The notes: generated by a model not told the origin, from the letters alone. A stretch of 64,000 nt of DNA from Streptomyces sp. NBC_00483 (GCF_036013745.1 NZ_CP107880.1:4960001-5024000); one strand, 5' to 3'; numbered from the stretch's first letter, positions 8,722-17,839 are shown. Numbers and translations: made by a program.

Positions 8722-9546
8722 GTGAGTCTCCACCCCAGCCTTCAGACCTACGCCGACGCCTGGACCCACTCCGTGGAAGCGATATCCGAGCTGGTCACAC
8801 CGCTCGCGGAGGGTGAGTGGAACCGGGCTACACCGTGTCCTGGCTGGTCGGTGCGCGACCTCGTCTCGCACGTGATCGGCGTCGACTGCGAGATGCTCGG
8901 CGACCCGCGGCCCATCCACACGCTGCCCCGCGACCTCTACCACGTGCAGACCGAGTCGCAGCGGTACCAGGAGATCCAGGTCGACATCCGCCGGCACCAC
9001 ACGGCACCCGAAATGGTCTCCGAGCTCGAGTACACGATCATCCGCCGCAACCGGCACCTGCGGAACGAGTCCCGCGAACCCTCGACCATCGTGCGCGGCC
9101 CGCGCGGCATCGAGGAGACCCTCGAATTCGCCATGCGCAGGCGGGCGTTCGACATCTGGGCGCACGAGCAGGACCTGCGCTGGTCCCTCGGCAAGCCCGG
9201 CAACCTCGACTCCCCGGGCGCGTACGTCACCCGTGACCTGCTGCTGTCGATCCTCCCGAAGATCGTCACGAAGGACGCGGGTGCTCCGGCGGACTCGGCC
9301 GTCGTGTTCGATGTGCACGGCCCCGTGGAGTTCCTGCGCACGGTACGCGTGGATGCCGATGGCAAGGGCACGATCGACGGCTCCCCGTCGCTCGGCCCGG
9401 CGGTGACGATCGCCCTGGACTGGGAGACGTACGTACGGCTGTCGTGTGGCCGGGTCACGGTGGACGCGGTGGCGGACCGGGTGAAGACGGACGGCGACGC
9501 GGATCTCGCGTCCGCGATCCTACCGGCCCTCAGGGTCACGCCCTGA
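8722..9546 (+). CDS. Maleylpyruvate isomerase/mycothiol-dependent enzyme family protein
   Basis: The protein has 274 aa from the GTG at 8722, preceded by GAGGGG about 10 nt upstream; an in-frame ATG at 8668 is further away and adds unconserved residues. The N-terminal DinB-like four-helix domain has ATPCPGWSVRDLVSHVIG (the mycothiol-dependent family signature), and RRRAFDIWAHEQDLRWSLG completes the metal-site region. A C-terminal SCP2-like domain (TIALDWETYVRLSCGRV) follows. Actinobacterial members use mycothiol as cofactor; the reaction for this one is not known. Confidence 0.82.
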   Translation: MSLHPSLQTYADAWTHSVEAISELVTPLAEGEWNRATPCPGWSVRDLVSHVIGVDCEMLGDPRPIHTLPRDLYHVQTESQRYQEIQVDIRRHHTAPEMVSELEYTIIRRNRHLRNESREPSTIVRGPRGIEETLEFAMRRRAFDIWAHEQDLRWSLGKPGNLDSPGAYVTRDLLLSILPKIVTKDAGAPADSAVVFDVHGPVEFLRTVRVDADGKGTIDGSPSLGPAVTIALDWETYVRLSCGRVTVDAVADRVKTDGDADLASAILPALRVTP

Positions 9547-9959
9547 CGCGACGAGCCGGCCCCCGTACCCCACGCCACGGGGCTCCGCCCCGGACCCCGC
9601 GCCTCAAACGCCGGCGGGGCTGAAAGAGATCGGCGCTCCGCCCCGGGCCCGCGGGTTCTCGCACCCGAGCGGGCCTCAAAGATCGGGGCTCCGCCCCGGA
9701 CCCCGCTGCTCAAACGCCGCAGGGGCTTGAATTGCCCACCCGGCCACGGCTCCCCACCCGTTACGGTCGCCCCCGCCCCCGCCTTGGGCAATCTGCCGCC
9801 TGGGGCGGCAGGGTGGGCAAGGCGGCGCCCGGTGCCGCGTAACAGGAACGTCAGGCGCCGACCCCGGCACAGCCAGGTCGACGGTGCGGGCCGCGCATCA
9901 CGAAGGCGTCCACCCCGGCGCAGCCAGGGCCACGGCGCAGGCCGCAGGCCCCCGCCCCG
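9547..9959. repeat. Gene-free stretch with GC-rich Streptomyces dispersed repeats
   Basis: Two copies of a repeat made of GGGGCTCCGCCCCGGACCCC followed by CTCAAACGCCG and a G-rich tail ending TGAA lie at 9579-9624 and 9685-9732, with a partial copy at 9632-9650. The GGGGCTCCGCCCC core is an inverted repeat. The same family is present in the other orientation at 12980-13026 and partly at 18325-18345. Open frames here are composition artefacts. Confidence 0.8.
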
Positions 9960-11273
9960 TCACACGGGAACGTGAACCGACGCCACCCGGGACGCGACCA
10001 ACCGCTCGCGCTCGGCCCGCGCCGCCCGCCCCCGCAACCGGAGGATCTGGCTCACGCCGAGCGCCTCCAACACGAACACCGCCGAGAACGCCACCCGGTA
10101 GTTGTCGCCGGTCGCATCGAGCAGCACCCCCACCGCGAGCAACGTCGTCATCGAGGCGATGAACCCGCCCATGTTGACGATCCCGGACGCCGTCCCCTGC
10201 CGCTCCGGCGGATTCGCAGGACGCGCGAAGTCGAACCCGATCATCGACGCCGGCCCGCACGCCCCCAGCACCACACACATCACCACGAGCAACGCCATCG
10301 GCGCCCGCCCCGGCCACACAATCGGCATCGCCCACAGCACCGCGGTCATCGCCACGGTCCCCAGCGCGAGCGGCAACCGCGCCGCATGGTGCCGCGCCAC
10401 GATCTGCCCGTACACCAGGCCGACCATCATGTTGGAGAGCACGACCAGGGTCAGCAGCTCCCCGGCCGTCCCCCGCGAGAGCCCCTGCGCCTCCACCAGG
10501 AACGGCAGCCCCCACAGCAACAGGAACACCATCGCGGGGAACTGCGTCGAGAAATGCACCCACAGCCCGAGCCGCGTCCCCGGCTCCCGCCACGTCGCCG
10601 CGATCTGCCCCCGCAGATACGCGGCGCCCTTGTGCGTACCGGCCGGCGGAGCGGGCTCGTACCCCTCGGGGTGGTCCTTGAGGAACAGCAGCATCAGCAC
10701 GAGCACCACGACACCCGCGAGCGCACTGCCCGCGAACGCGGCCGTCCACCCGATGCCGTGCAGCAGCCGCGCGATCACCAACGTAGAGACCAGATTGCCC
10801 GCCATCCCGACGAGCCCGGCCAGCTGCGCGACCAGCGGCCCGCGCCGCGCCGGGAACCACCGCGTGCCGAGCCGCAGCACGCTGATGAAGGTCATGGCGT
10901 CACCGCAGCCGAGCAGCGCGCGCGACACGAGCGCCATCGAGTACGAGGAGGAGAACGCGAAGCCGAGCTGTCCGACCGTGAACAGGACGACGCCGAAGGT
11001 CAGGACCTTCTTCGTGCCGAACCGGTCGACCATCAGGCCGACGGGTATCTGCATGCCCGCGTACACGAGCAGCTGGAGGATGGAGAAGGTGGACAGGGCC
11101 GAGGCGTTGATGTGGAAGCGTTCGACGGCGTCGAGACCCGCGACACCCAGCGACGTACGGAAGATGACGGCGACGAAGTAGACGGCGACGCCGATCGACC
11201 AGACGGCGACGGCCCGCCGCCCGCCGGGCGGATCGCCGGGCAGGGACATCGACGGGGAGGTGGCTGAGCTCAT
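9960..11273 (-). CDS. MFS transporter
   Basis: The protein has 437 aa with about 12 hydrophobic segments. The TM2-TM3 signature is present as VGLMVDRFGTKKVLTFGV, and a second cytoplasmic loop is rich in basic residues (YGQIVARHHAARLP). This is the nitrate/sugar-phosphate-like branch of the major facilitator superfamily; the substrate cannot be assigned. Its start overlaps the stop of the upstream gntR gene by 4 bp (ATGA), so the two are co-translated and the regulator probably senses the transported compound. Confidence 0.85.
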   Translation of the reverse strand: MSSATSPSMSLPGDPPGGRRAVAVWSIGVAVYFVAVIFRTSLGVAGLDAVERFHINASALSTFSILQLLVYAGMQIPVGLMVDRFGTKKVLTFGVVLFTVGQLGFAFSSSYSMALVSRALLGCGDAMTFISVLRLGTRWFPARRGPLVAQLAGLVGMAGNLVSTLVIARLLHGIGWTAAFAGSALAGVVVLVLMLLFLKDHPEGYEPAPPAGTHKGAAYLRGQIAATWREPGTRLGLWVHFSTQFPAMVFLLLWGLPFLVEAQGLSRGTAGELLTLVVLSNMMVGLVYGQIVARHHAARLPLALGTVAMTAVLWAMPIVWPGRAPMALLVVMCVVLGACGPASMIGFDFARPANPPERQGTASGIVNMGGFIASMTTLLAVGVLLDATGDNYRVAFSAVFVLEALGVSQILRLRGRAARAERERLVASRVASVHVPV

Positions 11274-11929
11274 CGCTCGTCACCCCGCGCCAGACCCCGC
11301 ACCCAGCTCACGTGCCGGCGCACGACGGCGACGGCGGCCTCCTCGTCCGCGGCCCGCAGGGCGTCGAGGATCTCGCTGTGCTCGGAGAGCGTCTTCGCGA
11401 TGCGGTCGGGGTGCGAGCGCATCACGGCGACGCCCATCCTCAGCTGCCGGTCGCGCAGCTGGTCGTAGAGGCGGGAGAGGATCTCGTTGCCCCCGCTGCG
11501 GACGATCTCCGCGTGGAAGCAGCGGTCGGTGGTGGCGGCCTCCGTGAACTGTCCGGCGGCGGCCTGCGCCCGCTGCTCCTCCAGGAGCTCCTCAAGGCGC
11601 GCGATGAGCTGCGGCCGCGCCGGCAGGGCCTTGCGCACCGCGTGCTCCTCGACGAGCAGCCGGGTCTCCACGACGTCCGCGATCTCCTGCGCGGAGACCG
11701 GCAGGACGAGGGCGCCCTTCTTCGGATAGAGCTTGAGCAGCCCCTCGACCTCCAGCTTGAGCAGCGCCTCCCGCACGGGCGTGCGGGAGACCCCCACGGC
11801 CTCGGCGAGCTCGCCCTCGGTGAGCAGCGTCCCACCCTCGTAGCGGCGCTCGAGAACGCCTCGTTTTACGTGGTCGTAGACGCGCTCGGCGGCGGGTGGT
11901 CGCTTTTCCGTGACAGCTGCTGCGGGCAT
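11270..11929 (-). CDS. GntR-family (FCD) transcriptional regulator
   Basis: The protein is 219 aa from the ATG at 11929 (MPAAAVTEKR). An N-terminal winged helix (VYDHVKRGVLERRY, EGELAEAVGVSRTPVREALLKLEVEGLL) is followed by a C-terminal helical FCD effector domain with metal-ligand-like ETRLLVEEHAV, DRCFHAEIVRSGG and EHSEILDAL. There is no ribosome-binding site, but TATGAT lies about 7 nt before the ATG, so the mRNA may be leaderless. A TTG ten codons further upstream extends the frame. It is first in an operon with the MFS transporter. Confidence 0.85.
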   Translation of the reverse strand: MPAAAVTEKRPPAAERVYDHVKRGVLERRYEGGTLLTEGELAEAVGVSRTPVREALLKLEVEGLLKLYPKKGALVLPVSAQEIADVVETRLLVEEHAVRKALPARPQLIARLEELLEEQRAQAAAGQFTEAATTDRCFHAEIVRSGGNEILSRLYDQLRDRQLRMGVAVMRSHPDRIAKTLSEHSEILDALRAADEEAAVAVVRRHVSWVRGLARGDER

Positions 11930-12081
11930 GCGCACATCATAGATACAACACGTACGCAAGCCGACGGGCGTCCATGATTCGGGACACCCGCCCCACGCAA
12001 CCGTCGGGGCTCCTCACGTGTCTCACACAACGCGGCCCCGCCCCAAGGGGCCCGATTCCAGGGACATTTGGAGCACTCGAC

Positions 12082-12960
12082 TTGAAAACTCGCATTGCGG
12101 GCGTAGCCGTTCTCGTCGCGGGATCCGTGATCACCAGCGGCGCGCTGGCCACCACCGCGCAGGCCGCCACGGCTCCGGCCAAGCCTTCGGTCGCCGCGGT
12201 CGGCGGCTATGTGATGAACAACGGGACGGGTTCGAGCCTGTACACGAAGGCCGCGGACACCCGTAGGTCCACCGGCTCCACCACCAAGATCATGACCGCC
12301 AAGGTGGTGCTGGCCCAGAAGAACCTGAACCTGGATTCCAAGGTCACGGTCCAGAAGGCGTACAGCGACTACATCGTCAAGAACACCGCGTCGTCGGCCC
12401 GCCTGATCGTCGGCGACAAGGTCACCGTCCGCCAGCTGCTGTACGGCCTGATGCTGCCCTCCGGCTGCGACGCGGCGTACGCGCTCGCGGACAAGTTCGG
12501 CTCGGGCTCGACCCGTTCGGCGCGCGTGAAGTCCTTCATCGGCAAGATGAACAAGTCCGCCACCGACATGGGCCTGAAGAACACCCACTTCGACTCGTTC
12601 GACGGCATCGGCAAGGGCGCCAACTACTCGACGCCGCGCGACCTCACGAAGATCGCGTCCTCGGCGATGAAGAGCTCGACCTTCCGCTCGGTCGTGAAGA
12701 CGAAGTCGACAAAGCAGAAGGTCACGGCGAAGTCCGGCGGCTACCGCAACATGTCGTGGTCCAACACGAACAGCCTGCTCGGTACGTACTCCGGCACCAT
12801 CGGCGTCAAGACGGGCTCCGGCCCGGAGGCGGGGTACTGCCTCGTCTTCGCGGCGACGCGGAGCGGGAAGACCGTGATCGGGACGGTGTTGAAGTCGTCG
12901 TCCGTGAGCGCGCGGACGTCCGACGCCAAGAAGCTGATGGACTACGGGTTCAAGAAGTAG
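12082..12960 (+). CDS. K15-type serine DD-transpeptidase/DD-carboxypeptidase (low-molecular-mass PBP)
   Basis: The protein has 292 aa from the TTG at 12082, with GGAG 8 nt upstream. This start gives a clean Sec signal peptide (KTRIAGVAVLVAGSVITSGA, cleaved near AQA-ATA), whereas the ATG at 11974 would bury it. The penicilloyl-serine-transferase motifs are STTK (GSTTKIMTAK), SGC (LMLPSGCDAAYALADKFGSG) and KTG (GVKTGSGPEAGYC). SGC instead of SxN is the hallmark of the crystallised Streptomyces K15 DD-transpeptidase, and the surrounding residues match that enzyme closely from memory. It acts on peptidoglycan stem peptides outside the membrane. Confidence 0.92.
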   Translation: MKTRIAGVAVLVAGSVITSGALATTAQAATAPAKPSVAAVGGYVMNNGTGSSLYTKAADTRRSTGSTTKIMTAKVVLAQKNLNLDSKVTVQKAYSDYIVKNTASSARLIVGDKVTVRQLLYGLMLPSGCDAAYALADKFGSGSTRSARVKSFIGKMNKSATDMGLKNTHFDSFDGIGKGANYSTPRDLTKIASSAMKSSTFRSVVKTKSTKQKVTAKSGGYRNMSWSNTNSLLGTYSGTIGVKTGSGPEAGYCLVFAATRSGKTVIGTVLKSSSVSARTSDAKKLMDYGFKK

Positions 12961-12979
12961 CCGTTGGCCATACGGCCGA

Positions 12980-13026
12980 TTCAAGCCCCTCCGGCGTTTG
13001 AGGAGCGGGGTCTGGGGCAGAGCCCC
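12980..13026 (-). repeat. Dispersed GC-rich repeat copy
   Basis: Inverted copy of the family at 9579-9732 (TTCAAGCCCCTCCGGCG, TTTGAGGAGCGGGGTC, then GGGGC-AGAGCCCC). It lies between the convergent DD-transpeptidase and bkdC genes and its GGGGCAGAGCCCC part may act as a terminator. Confidence 0.75.
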
Positions 13027-13060
13027 AGGTCCTCAGCCCCGGTGCCGGAGGGGCTTACGG

Positions 13061-14449
13061 TTACGCCCAGGTAATGAGCCGCTTCGGCCGCTCCAGGATC
13101 GCCGCCACATCGGCCAGCACCTTGGAGCCCAGCTCCCCGTCCACCAAACGGTGGTCGAAGGACAGCGCAAGCGTCGTCACCTGACGCGGCTTGACCTTGC
13201 CCTTGTGGACCCACGGCTGAAGCTTGATCGCTCCGACGGCGAGGATCGCCGACTCACCGGGGTTCAGGATCGGTGTACCGGTGTCGATGCCGAAGACGCC
13301 CACATTGGTGATGGTGACGGTCCCGCCCTGCATCGCGGCCGGGGACGTCTTGCCCTCACGCGCGGTGGACACCAGATCGCCCAGCGCGGACGCCAGTTCG
13401 GGCAGGGTCTTGGCCTGCGCGTCCTTGATGTTCGGCACGATCAACCCGCGCGGGGTGGCCGCGGCGATGCCCAGATTCACGTAGTGCTTCTGGACGATCT
13501 CCTGGTTCGCCTCGTCCCAGGCCGCGTTGACCTCGGGGTTGCGCTTGATCGCGACGAGCAGCGCCTTGGAGATGAGCAGCAGCGGGTTGACCCGCAGCCC
13601 CGCCATGTCCTTGTCGCCCTTGAGCTCCTCGACGAGCTTCATCGTGCGCGTGACGTCGATGGTCACGAACTCCGTGACGTGCGGCGCCGTGAACTTCGAG
13701 TTCACCATCGCCTGCGCGGTCGCCTTCCGCACACCCTTGATCGGGATCCGGGTCTCGCGAACGGAGTCGTACGAGGCGGGGGCGGCGGCCACCGGAGCCG
13801 GGGCCGGCGCCTGTGCGGGGGCCTCGGGCGCGGGCGCGACGGCCGCGTGCACGTCCTCGCGCGTGATGATCCCGTCGGAGCCGGAGGGAATCACGGTGGC
13901 GAGGTCGACCCCAAGATCCTTGGCAAGCTTCCGCACGGGCGGCTTGGCAAGCGGCCGGTCCAGGGCGGCCGTTCCATTGCCGTTGCCATTCACCGCCGCT
14001 GTGGGCAACTGTTCCGCAGGGGCGGAAGCGGTGGGCACAGCCCCCGGTGCAGCGTCCGACACCGAGGCCTCAACCCCGTTGGCCCCCTTGCGGGCCCGAC
14101 GCTTCGTAGAGGACTCGGCAACGCCGTATCCAACGAGCACGGGCTGGCGGCCACTCGGCGCCTCGGCCTCAGCAGCCTCCGGCTCAGCCGCCGCGGGCGC
14201 AGGCTCCTCCCCGGCCACGTCGACCGAAATGATCACCTGGCCGACATCAACCGTCGTCCCCTCGGGGAAGAGCAGCTCCCGCACCACCCCGTCGTACGGG
14301 ATCGGCAGCTCGACGGCCGCCTTCGCGGTCTCGACCTCGCACACGACCTGCCCGTCCTCGACGGAGTCGCCCGGCTGGACGTACCACTTGAGGATCTCGG
14401 CCTCGGTCAGGCCTTCGCCCACGTCGGGCATCTTGAACTCACGAGCCAT
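13061..14449 (-). CDS. bkdC: Branched-chain alpha-keto acid dehydrogenase E2 (dihydrolipoamide acyltransferase), cluster 1
   Basis: The protein has 462 aa. An N-terminal lipoyl domain carries Lys43 in EVETAKAAVELP. A flexible Ala/Pro linker follows, then a peripheral subunit-binding domain (VRKLAKDLGVDLATVIPSG, about residues 168-205). The C-terminal catalytic domain ends with the acyltransferase motif FDHRLVDGELG. It transfers isobutyryl, 2-methylbutyryl or isovaleryl groups to CoA within the BCKDH complex. It lies 14 bp after E1-beta in an E1-alpha, E1-beta, E2 operon. No E3 gene is in the cluster, so a shared lipoamide dehydrogenase is expected. It corresponds by position to S. coelicolor bkdC2. 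Confidence 0.93.
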   Translation of the reverse strand: MAREFKMPDVGEGLTEAEILKWYVQPGDSVEDGQVVCEVETAKAAVELPIPYDGVVRELLFPEGTTVDVGQVIISVDVAGEEPAPAAAEPEAAEAEAPSGRQPVLVGYGVAESSTKRRARKGANGVEASVSDAAPGAVPTASAPAEQLPTAAVNGNGNGTAALDRPLAKPPVRKLAKDLGVDLATVIPSGSDGIITREDVHAAVAPAPEAPAQAPAPAPVAAAPASYDSVRETRIPIKGVRKATAQAMVNSKFTAPHVTEFVTIDVTRTMKLVEELKGDKDMAGLRVNPLLLISKALLVAIKRNPEVNAAWDEANQEIVQKHYVNLGIAAATPRGLIVPNIKDAQAKTLPELASALGDLVSTAREGKTSPAAMQGGTVTITNVGVFGIDTGTPILNPGESAILAVGAIKLQPWVHKGKVKPRQVTTLALSFDHRLVDGELGSKVLADVAAILERPKRLITWA

Positions 14450-14463
14450 GATGCGGCCTCCTC

Positions 14464-15444
14464 TCAGTACGCAAGGGAACGGTCGACGGCATCGAGCACC
14501 CGGTCAAGACCTGGCAGGTACTCCTCCTCCAGGCGCGCCGGCGGATACGGCGCGTGGTACCCGCCGACCCGCAGCACGGGCGCCTCCAGGTGGTAGAAGC
14601 ACCGCTCGCTGATCCGGGCCGCCAGCTCCGCACCGGAGCCGAGGAAGACGGGCGCCTCGTGCACGATCACGAGGTGGCGCGTCCTCTCCACCGACTTCTG
14701 CACGGCGTCGAAGTCCATCGGCGAGATGGAGCGCAGGTCGAGGACCTCCAGGGACTTGCCCTCCTCCTCGGCGGCCGCGGCCGCCTCCAGGCAGACCTTC
14801 ACCATCGGCCCGTACGCGACGAGCGTCAGGTCGCTGCCCTCACGCGCGACGGCGGCCTTGTGCATGTCGCCGGGCACGGCCTCCGTGTCGACCTCGCCCT
14901 TGTCCCAGTAGCGGCGCTTGGGCTCGAAGAAGATCACCGGGTCGTCGCTCTGGATCGCCTGCTGGAGCATCCAGTACGCGTCACTGGAGTTCGAGGGCGA
15001 GACGACCTTCAGGCCCGGCACGTGCGCGAACAGCACCTCGGGCGACTCGCTGTGGTGCTCGACCGCGCCGATGCCGCCGCCGTACGGGATGCGGATGACG
15101 ACCGGCGTCTTGACCTTGCCGAGCGCGCGGGCGTGCATCTTCGCGAGCTGCGTGACGATCTGGTCGTACGCGGGGAAGACGAAACCGTCGAACTGGATCT
15201 CCACGACGGGCCGGTAGCCGCGCAGCGCGAGGCCGATCGCGGTGCCGACGATGCCGGACTCGGCGAGCGGGGTGTCGATGACCCGGTCCTCGCCGAAGTC
15301 CTTCTGCAGGCCGTCGGTGACGCGGAAGACGCCGCCCAGCTTGCCGACGTCCTCGCCCATGACGAGGACCTTCGGGTCATTGTCGAGCGCGGTGCGCAGC
15401 GACTCGTTGATCGCCTTGGCGATCGGAAGCTTCTGTACAGCCAT
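14464..15444 (-). CDS. bkdB: Branched-chain alpha-keto acid dehydrogenase E1-beta, cluster 1
   Basis: The protein has 326 aa. The N-terminal transketolase pyrimidine-binding domain (VLVMGEDVGKLGGVFRVTDG, DTPLAESGIVGTAIGLAL) has the Glu that activates thiamine diphosphate. The region FVFPAYDQIVTQLAKMHARA and IPYGGGIGAVEHHSESPE is highly conserved in E1-beta. A C-terminal transketolase domain follows (LVAYGPMVKVCLEAA, VHEAPVFLGSGAELAARI). With E1-alpha it forms the alpha2-beta2 decarboxylase. The start is 5 bp after the E1-alpha stop. Confidence 0.93.
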   Translation of the reverse strand: MAVQKLPIAKAINESLRTALDNDPKVLVMGEDVGKLGGVFRVTDGLQKDFGEDRVIDTPLAESGIVGTAIGLALRGYRPVVEIQFDGFVFPAYDQIVTQLAKMHARALGKVKTPVVIRIPYGGGIGAVEHHSESPEVLFAHVPGLKVVSPSNSSDAYWMLQQAIQSDDPVIFFEPKRRYWDKGEVDTEAVPGDMHKAAVAREGSDLTLVAYGPMVKVCLEAAAAAEEEGKSLEVLDLRSISPMDFDAVQKSVERTRHLVIVHEAPVFLGSGAELAARISERCFYHLEAPVLRVGGYHAPYPPARLEEEYLPGLDRVLDAVDRSLAY

Positions 15445-15449
15445 GACCG

Positions 15450-16691
15450 TCAGGCCTCCCCATCCGCGAACGACGCCTGGTAGGCGGCGAATTGTGCGCG
15501 CTCCTCATCGACGAGCGCGTGCCCGTCCGCGTACACGTTCTCGAAGATCGCCATGAGGTCCGGGTCCGGCATGGCCCGTACGACATCGCGTACTCGCTTG
15601 CCCAACGTCTCGCTCTCGGCGTCGAGTTCCGCGAAAAATCCCTCATCCGTGTCGGTTTGGGACTCCAGGTACGCGCGCAGGCGCAGGATCGGGTCCTTCG
15701 CCTCCCAGGACACGCGCTCGTCGTCGGACCGGTACTTCGACGGGTCGTCGGAGGTGGTGTGCGCGCCCATGCGGTACGTGAACGCCTCGATCAGCGCCGG
15801 TCCCTCGCCCTGGCGGGCCCGGTCGAGGGCCCAGCGCGTCACGGCGAGGCAGGCCAGCACGTCGTTGCCGTCGACGCGCACGCCGGGGAAGCCGAAGCCC
15901 TGCGCGCGCTGGTACAGCGGCACGCGCATCTGGCGCTCGGTGGGCTCGGAGATCGCCCACTGGTTGTTCTGGCAGAAGAACACCACGGGGGCGTTGTAGA
16001 CGGCCCCGAAGTTGAAGGCCTCCAGGACGTCGCCCTGGCTGCTCGCGCCGTCACCGAAGTACGCGATCACCGCGCTGTCCGCGCCGTCCTTGGCGACGCC
16101 CATGGCGTAGCCGGTGGCGTGCAGCGTCTGCGAGCCGATGACGATCGTGTACAGGTGGAAGTTGTTGCTGTTCGGGTCCCAGCCGCCGTGGTTCACGCCG
16201 CGGAACATGCCGAGCAGGTTCGTCGGGTCGACCCCGCGGCACCAGGCGACGCCGTGCTCGCGGTAGGTCGGGAAGACGTAGTCGTCCTCTCGGGTGGCCC
16301 GCCCAGAACCGATCTGGGCCGCCTCCTGCCCGAGCAGCGACGCCCACAGGCCCAGCTCGCCCTGGCGCTGAAGCGCGGTGGCCTCGGCGTCGAAGCGGCG
16401 GGTGAGAACCATGTCGCGGTACAGGGCGCGCAGCTCGTCGTCCGTGATGTCGGCGACGTACCGGTCGTACTCGGCGTTCTTGACCCGCTTGCCCTCAGGG
16501 GTCAGCAGCTGCACCAGGTCGCTCTGCGGCGCTCCGGCCTTGGCCGGCGTCTTCGCAGGCGCCTTGGCCGCGGTGGTCTTCGCGGGCGTCTTGCCGGGGG
16601 ACTTCTTCGCAGACTTCTTCGCAGCGGTCCGCTTGCGCGGCGGCTGTGCCTTCTGCGCTGCGGCAGTGCTGTCCGCACTGTCTACGGTCAC
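15450..16691 (-). CDS. bkdA: Branched-chain alpha-keto acid dehydrogenase E1-alpha, cluster 1, with basic Ala/Lys/Pro-rich tail
   Basis: The protein has 413 aa from the GTG at 16691, with GGAGGAG 6 nt upstream; the open frame beyond it is non-coding. The thiamine-diphosphate motif is GDGASSQGDVLEAFNF... ending CQNN. The phosphorylation-loop-like RMGAHTTSDDPSKYR is the usual E1-alpha segment. Residues about 15-55 are a low-complexity basic region (KRTAAKKSAKKSPGK, TPAKTTAAKAPAKTPAKAG) resembling histone H1/HU tails and absent from most E1-alpha proteins. It catalyses decarboxylation of the 2-keto acids of Val, Leu and Ile. It is first in the operon. Confidence 0.92.
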   Translation of the reverse strand: MTVDSADSTAAAQKAQPPRKRTAAKKSAKKSPGKTPAKTTAAKAPAKTPAKAGAPQSDLVQLLTPEGKRVKNAEYDRYVADITDDELRALYRDMVLTRRFDAEATALQRQGELGLWASLLGQEAAQIGSGRATREDDYVFPTYREHGVAWCRGVDPTNLLGMFRGVNHGGWDPNSNNFHLYTIVIGSQTLHATGYAMGVAKDGADSAVIAYFGDGASSQGDVLEAFNFGAVYNAPVVFFCQNNQWAISEPTERQMRVPLYQRAQGFGFPGVRVDGNDVLACLAVTRWALDRARQGEGPALIEAFTYRMGAHTTSDDPSKYRSDDERVSWEAKDPILRLRAYLESQTDTDEGFFAELDAESETLGKRVRDVVRAMPDPDLMAIFENVYADGHALVDEERAQFAAYQASFADGEA

Positions 16692-17072
16692 GTGTGCTCC
16701 TCCGTCGGTCCGGCCCCGGGATTGCCGGATGGCCAGTCGGCTCGGCTCGCCTGATCCGTCCACGCACGGGGTGGGTGCGAGGCGCCGGCAACAGGCGTGA
16801 CAAGTGCTCCGGCAAACACCCTTCACCCAGCACGTTACCCAGTGGGTCACACATCTGCGAAACCCCATCTGACCTGCGATTTTGCTTGGATTTCCAAGTA
16901 AGTGGTTGGTTGGATTTCCTAGTATCGCGAGGGAAGACGAAGCGTCGCAGGTCACAGCTGTGCGACGGGTCCTGGATCTCAGCCTGGCAGGGGGCCGGAA
17001 CACCGGCACGTTATCCCGGTCACCCCACGGTCATCTAGGGCGCGGCCAAGGTTCGTATGTGAGACTGATGCC
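16692..17072. promoter_or_regulatory. Divergent promoter region between bkdA (cluster 1) and the response regulator
   Basis: This 381-bp gene-free stretch holds two copies of a 13-bp direct repeat, TTGGATTTCCAAG (16886-16898) and TTGGATTTCCTAG (16910-16922), 24 bp apart. The first copy is itself an inverted repeat (CTTGGA-TT-TCCAAG). The island is AT-rich relative to its surroundings, and a TAGTAT hexamer (16920-16925) overlaps the second copy. The spacing suits a dimeric or oligomeric regulator; an Lrp/AsnC protein such as BkdR is a candidate but this is inference. Confidence 0.55.
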
Positions 17073-17729
17073 GTGCGCGAAGACGGAAAAATCCACGTAT
17101 TTCTGCTCGACGACCATGAAGTGGTCCGCCGCGGCGTCCACGAGCTGCTGTCCGTAGAGGACGACATCGAGGTGGTCGGAGAGGCCGGAACGGCCGCCGA
17201 CGCCCTGGTGCGCATCCCCGCGACCCGGCCCGACGTGGCGGTGCTCGACGTGCGCCTGCCGGACGGCAGCGGGGTGGAGGTGTGCCGGGAGATCCGCTCC
17301 CAGGACGAGTCGGTCAAGTGCCTGATGCTGACGTCGTTCGCGGACGACGAGGCGCTCTTCGACGCGATCATGGCCGGCGCCTCCGGATACGTACTGAAGG
17401 CGATCCGCGGCAATGAGCTGCTCACCGCCGTACGGGACGTCGCCGCCGGCAAGTCGCTGCTCGACCCGGTCGCCACGGCCCGCGTCCTGGAGCGGCTGCG
17501 CGACGGCGGCCGCAAGGGTGACGACAAGCTCTCCGGCCTCACCGACCAGGAGCGCAAGATCCTCGACCTGATCGGGGAGGGCCTGACGAACCGGGTCATC
17601 GGCGAGCGCCTGCACCTCGCCGAGAAGACGATCAAGAACTACGTGTCCAGCCTGCTGTCGAAGCTCGGCATGGAGCGCCGCTCCCAGGCGGCCGCGTACG
17701 TGGCCCGTATGCAGGCCGAGAAGCACTGA
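17073..17729 (+). CDS. NarL/FixJ-family response regulator, orphan (DevR-like)
   Basis: The protein has 218 aa from the GTG at 17073 (the ATG at 17068 is out of frame). The receiver domain has the acidic pocket Asp13-Asp14 (FLLDDHEVV), phospho-acceptor Asp59 ([13 protein letters not shown]), LMLTS and the GYVLKA lysine. The LuxR-type helix-turn-helix is [18 protein letters not shown] through [20 protein letters not shown]. It closely resembles mycobacterial DevR/DosR. No histidine kinase is adjacent. The S. coelicolor orthologue beside bkdA2 (SCO3818, from memory) is an orphan regulator reported to affect antibiotic production. Confidence 0.9.
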   Translation: MREDGKIHVFLLDDHEVVRRGVHELLSVEDDIEVVGEAGTAADALVRIPATRPDVAVLDVRLPDGSGVEVCREIRSQDESVKCLMLTSFADDEALFDAIMAGASGYVLKAIRGNELLTAVRDVAAGKSLLDPVATARVLERLRDGGRKGDDKLSGLTDQERKILDLIGEGLTNRVIGERLHLAEKTIKNYVSSLLSKLGMERRSQAAAYVARMQAEKH

Positions 17730-17839
17730 CGGCTCCCCCGTCCCCCTCCCGGGATGCCCGCCCGCACAGGACCTAGGTCACGCGTCCTGGGGGCGGGCTC
17801 CTCTGGTTTACGGATGAGCCTGCGGCGCAGAGTGGTGAC

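Noticed and set aside
12998..14596. 532-codon plus-strand open frame opposite bkdC
   Set aside because: It is an antisense artefact of GC-rich codons; the minus strand carries lipoyl, subunit-binding and acyltransferase motifs.
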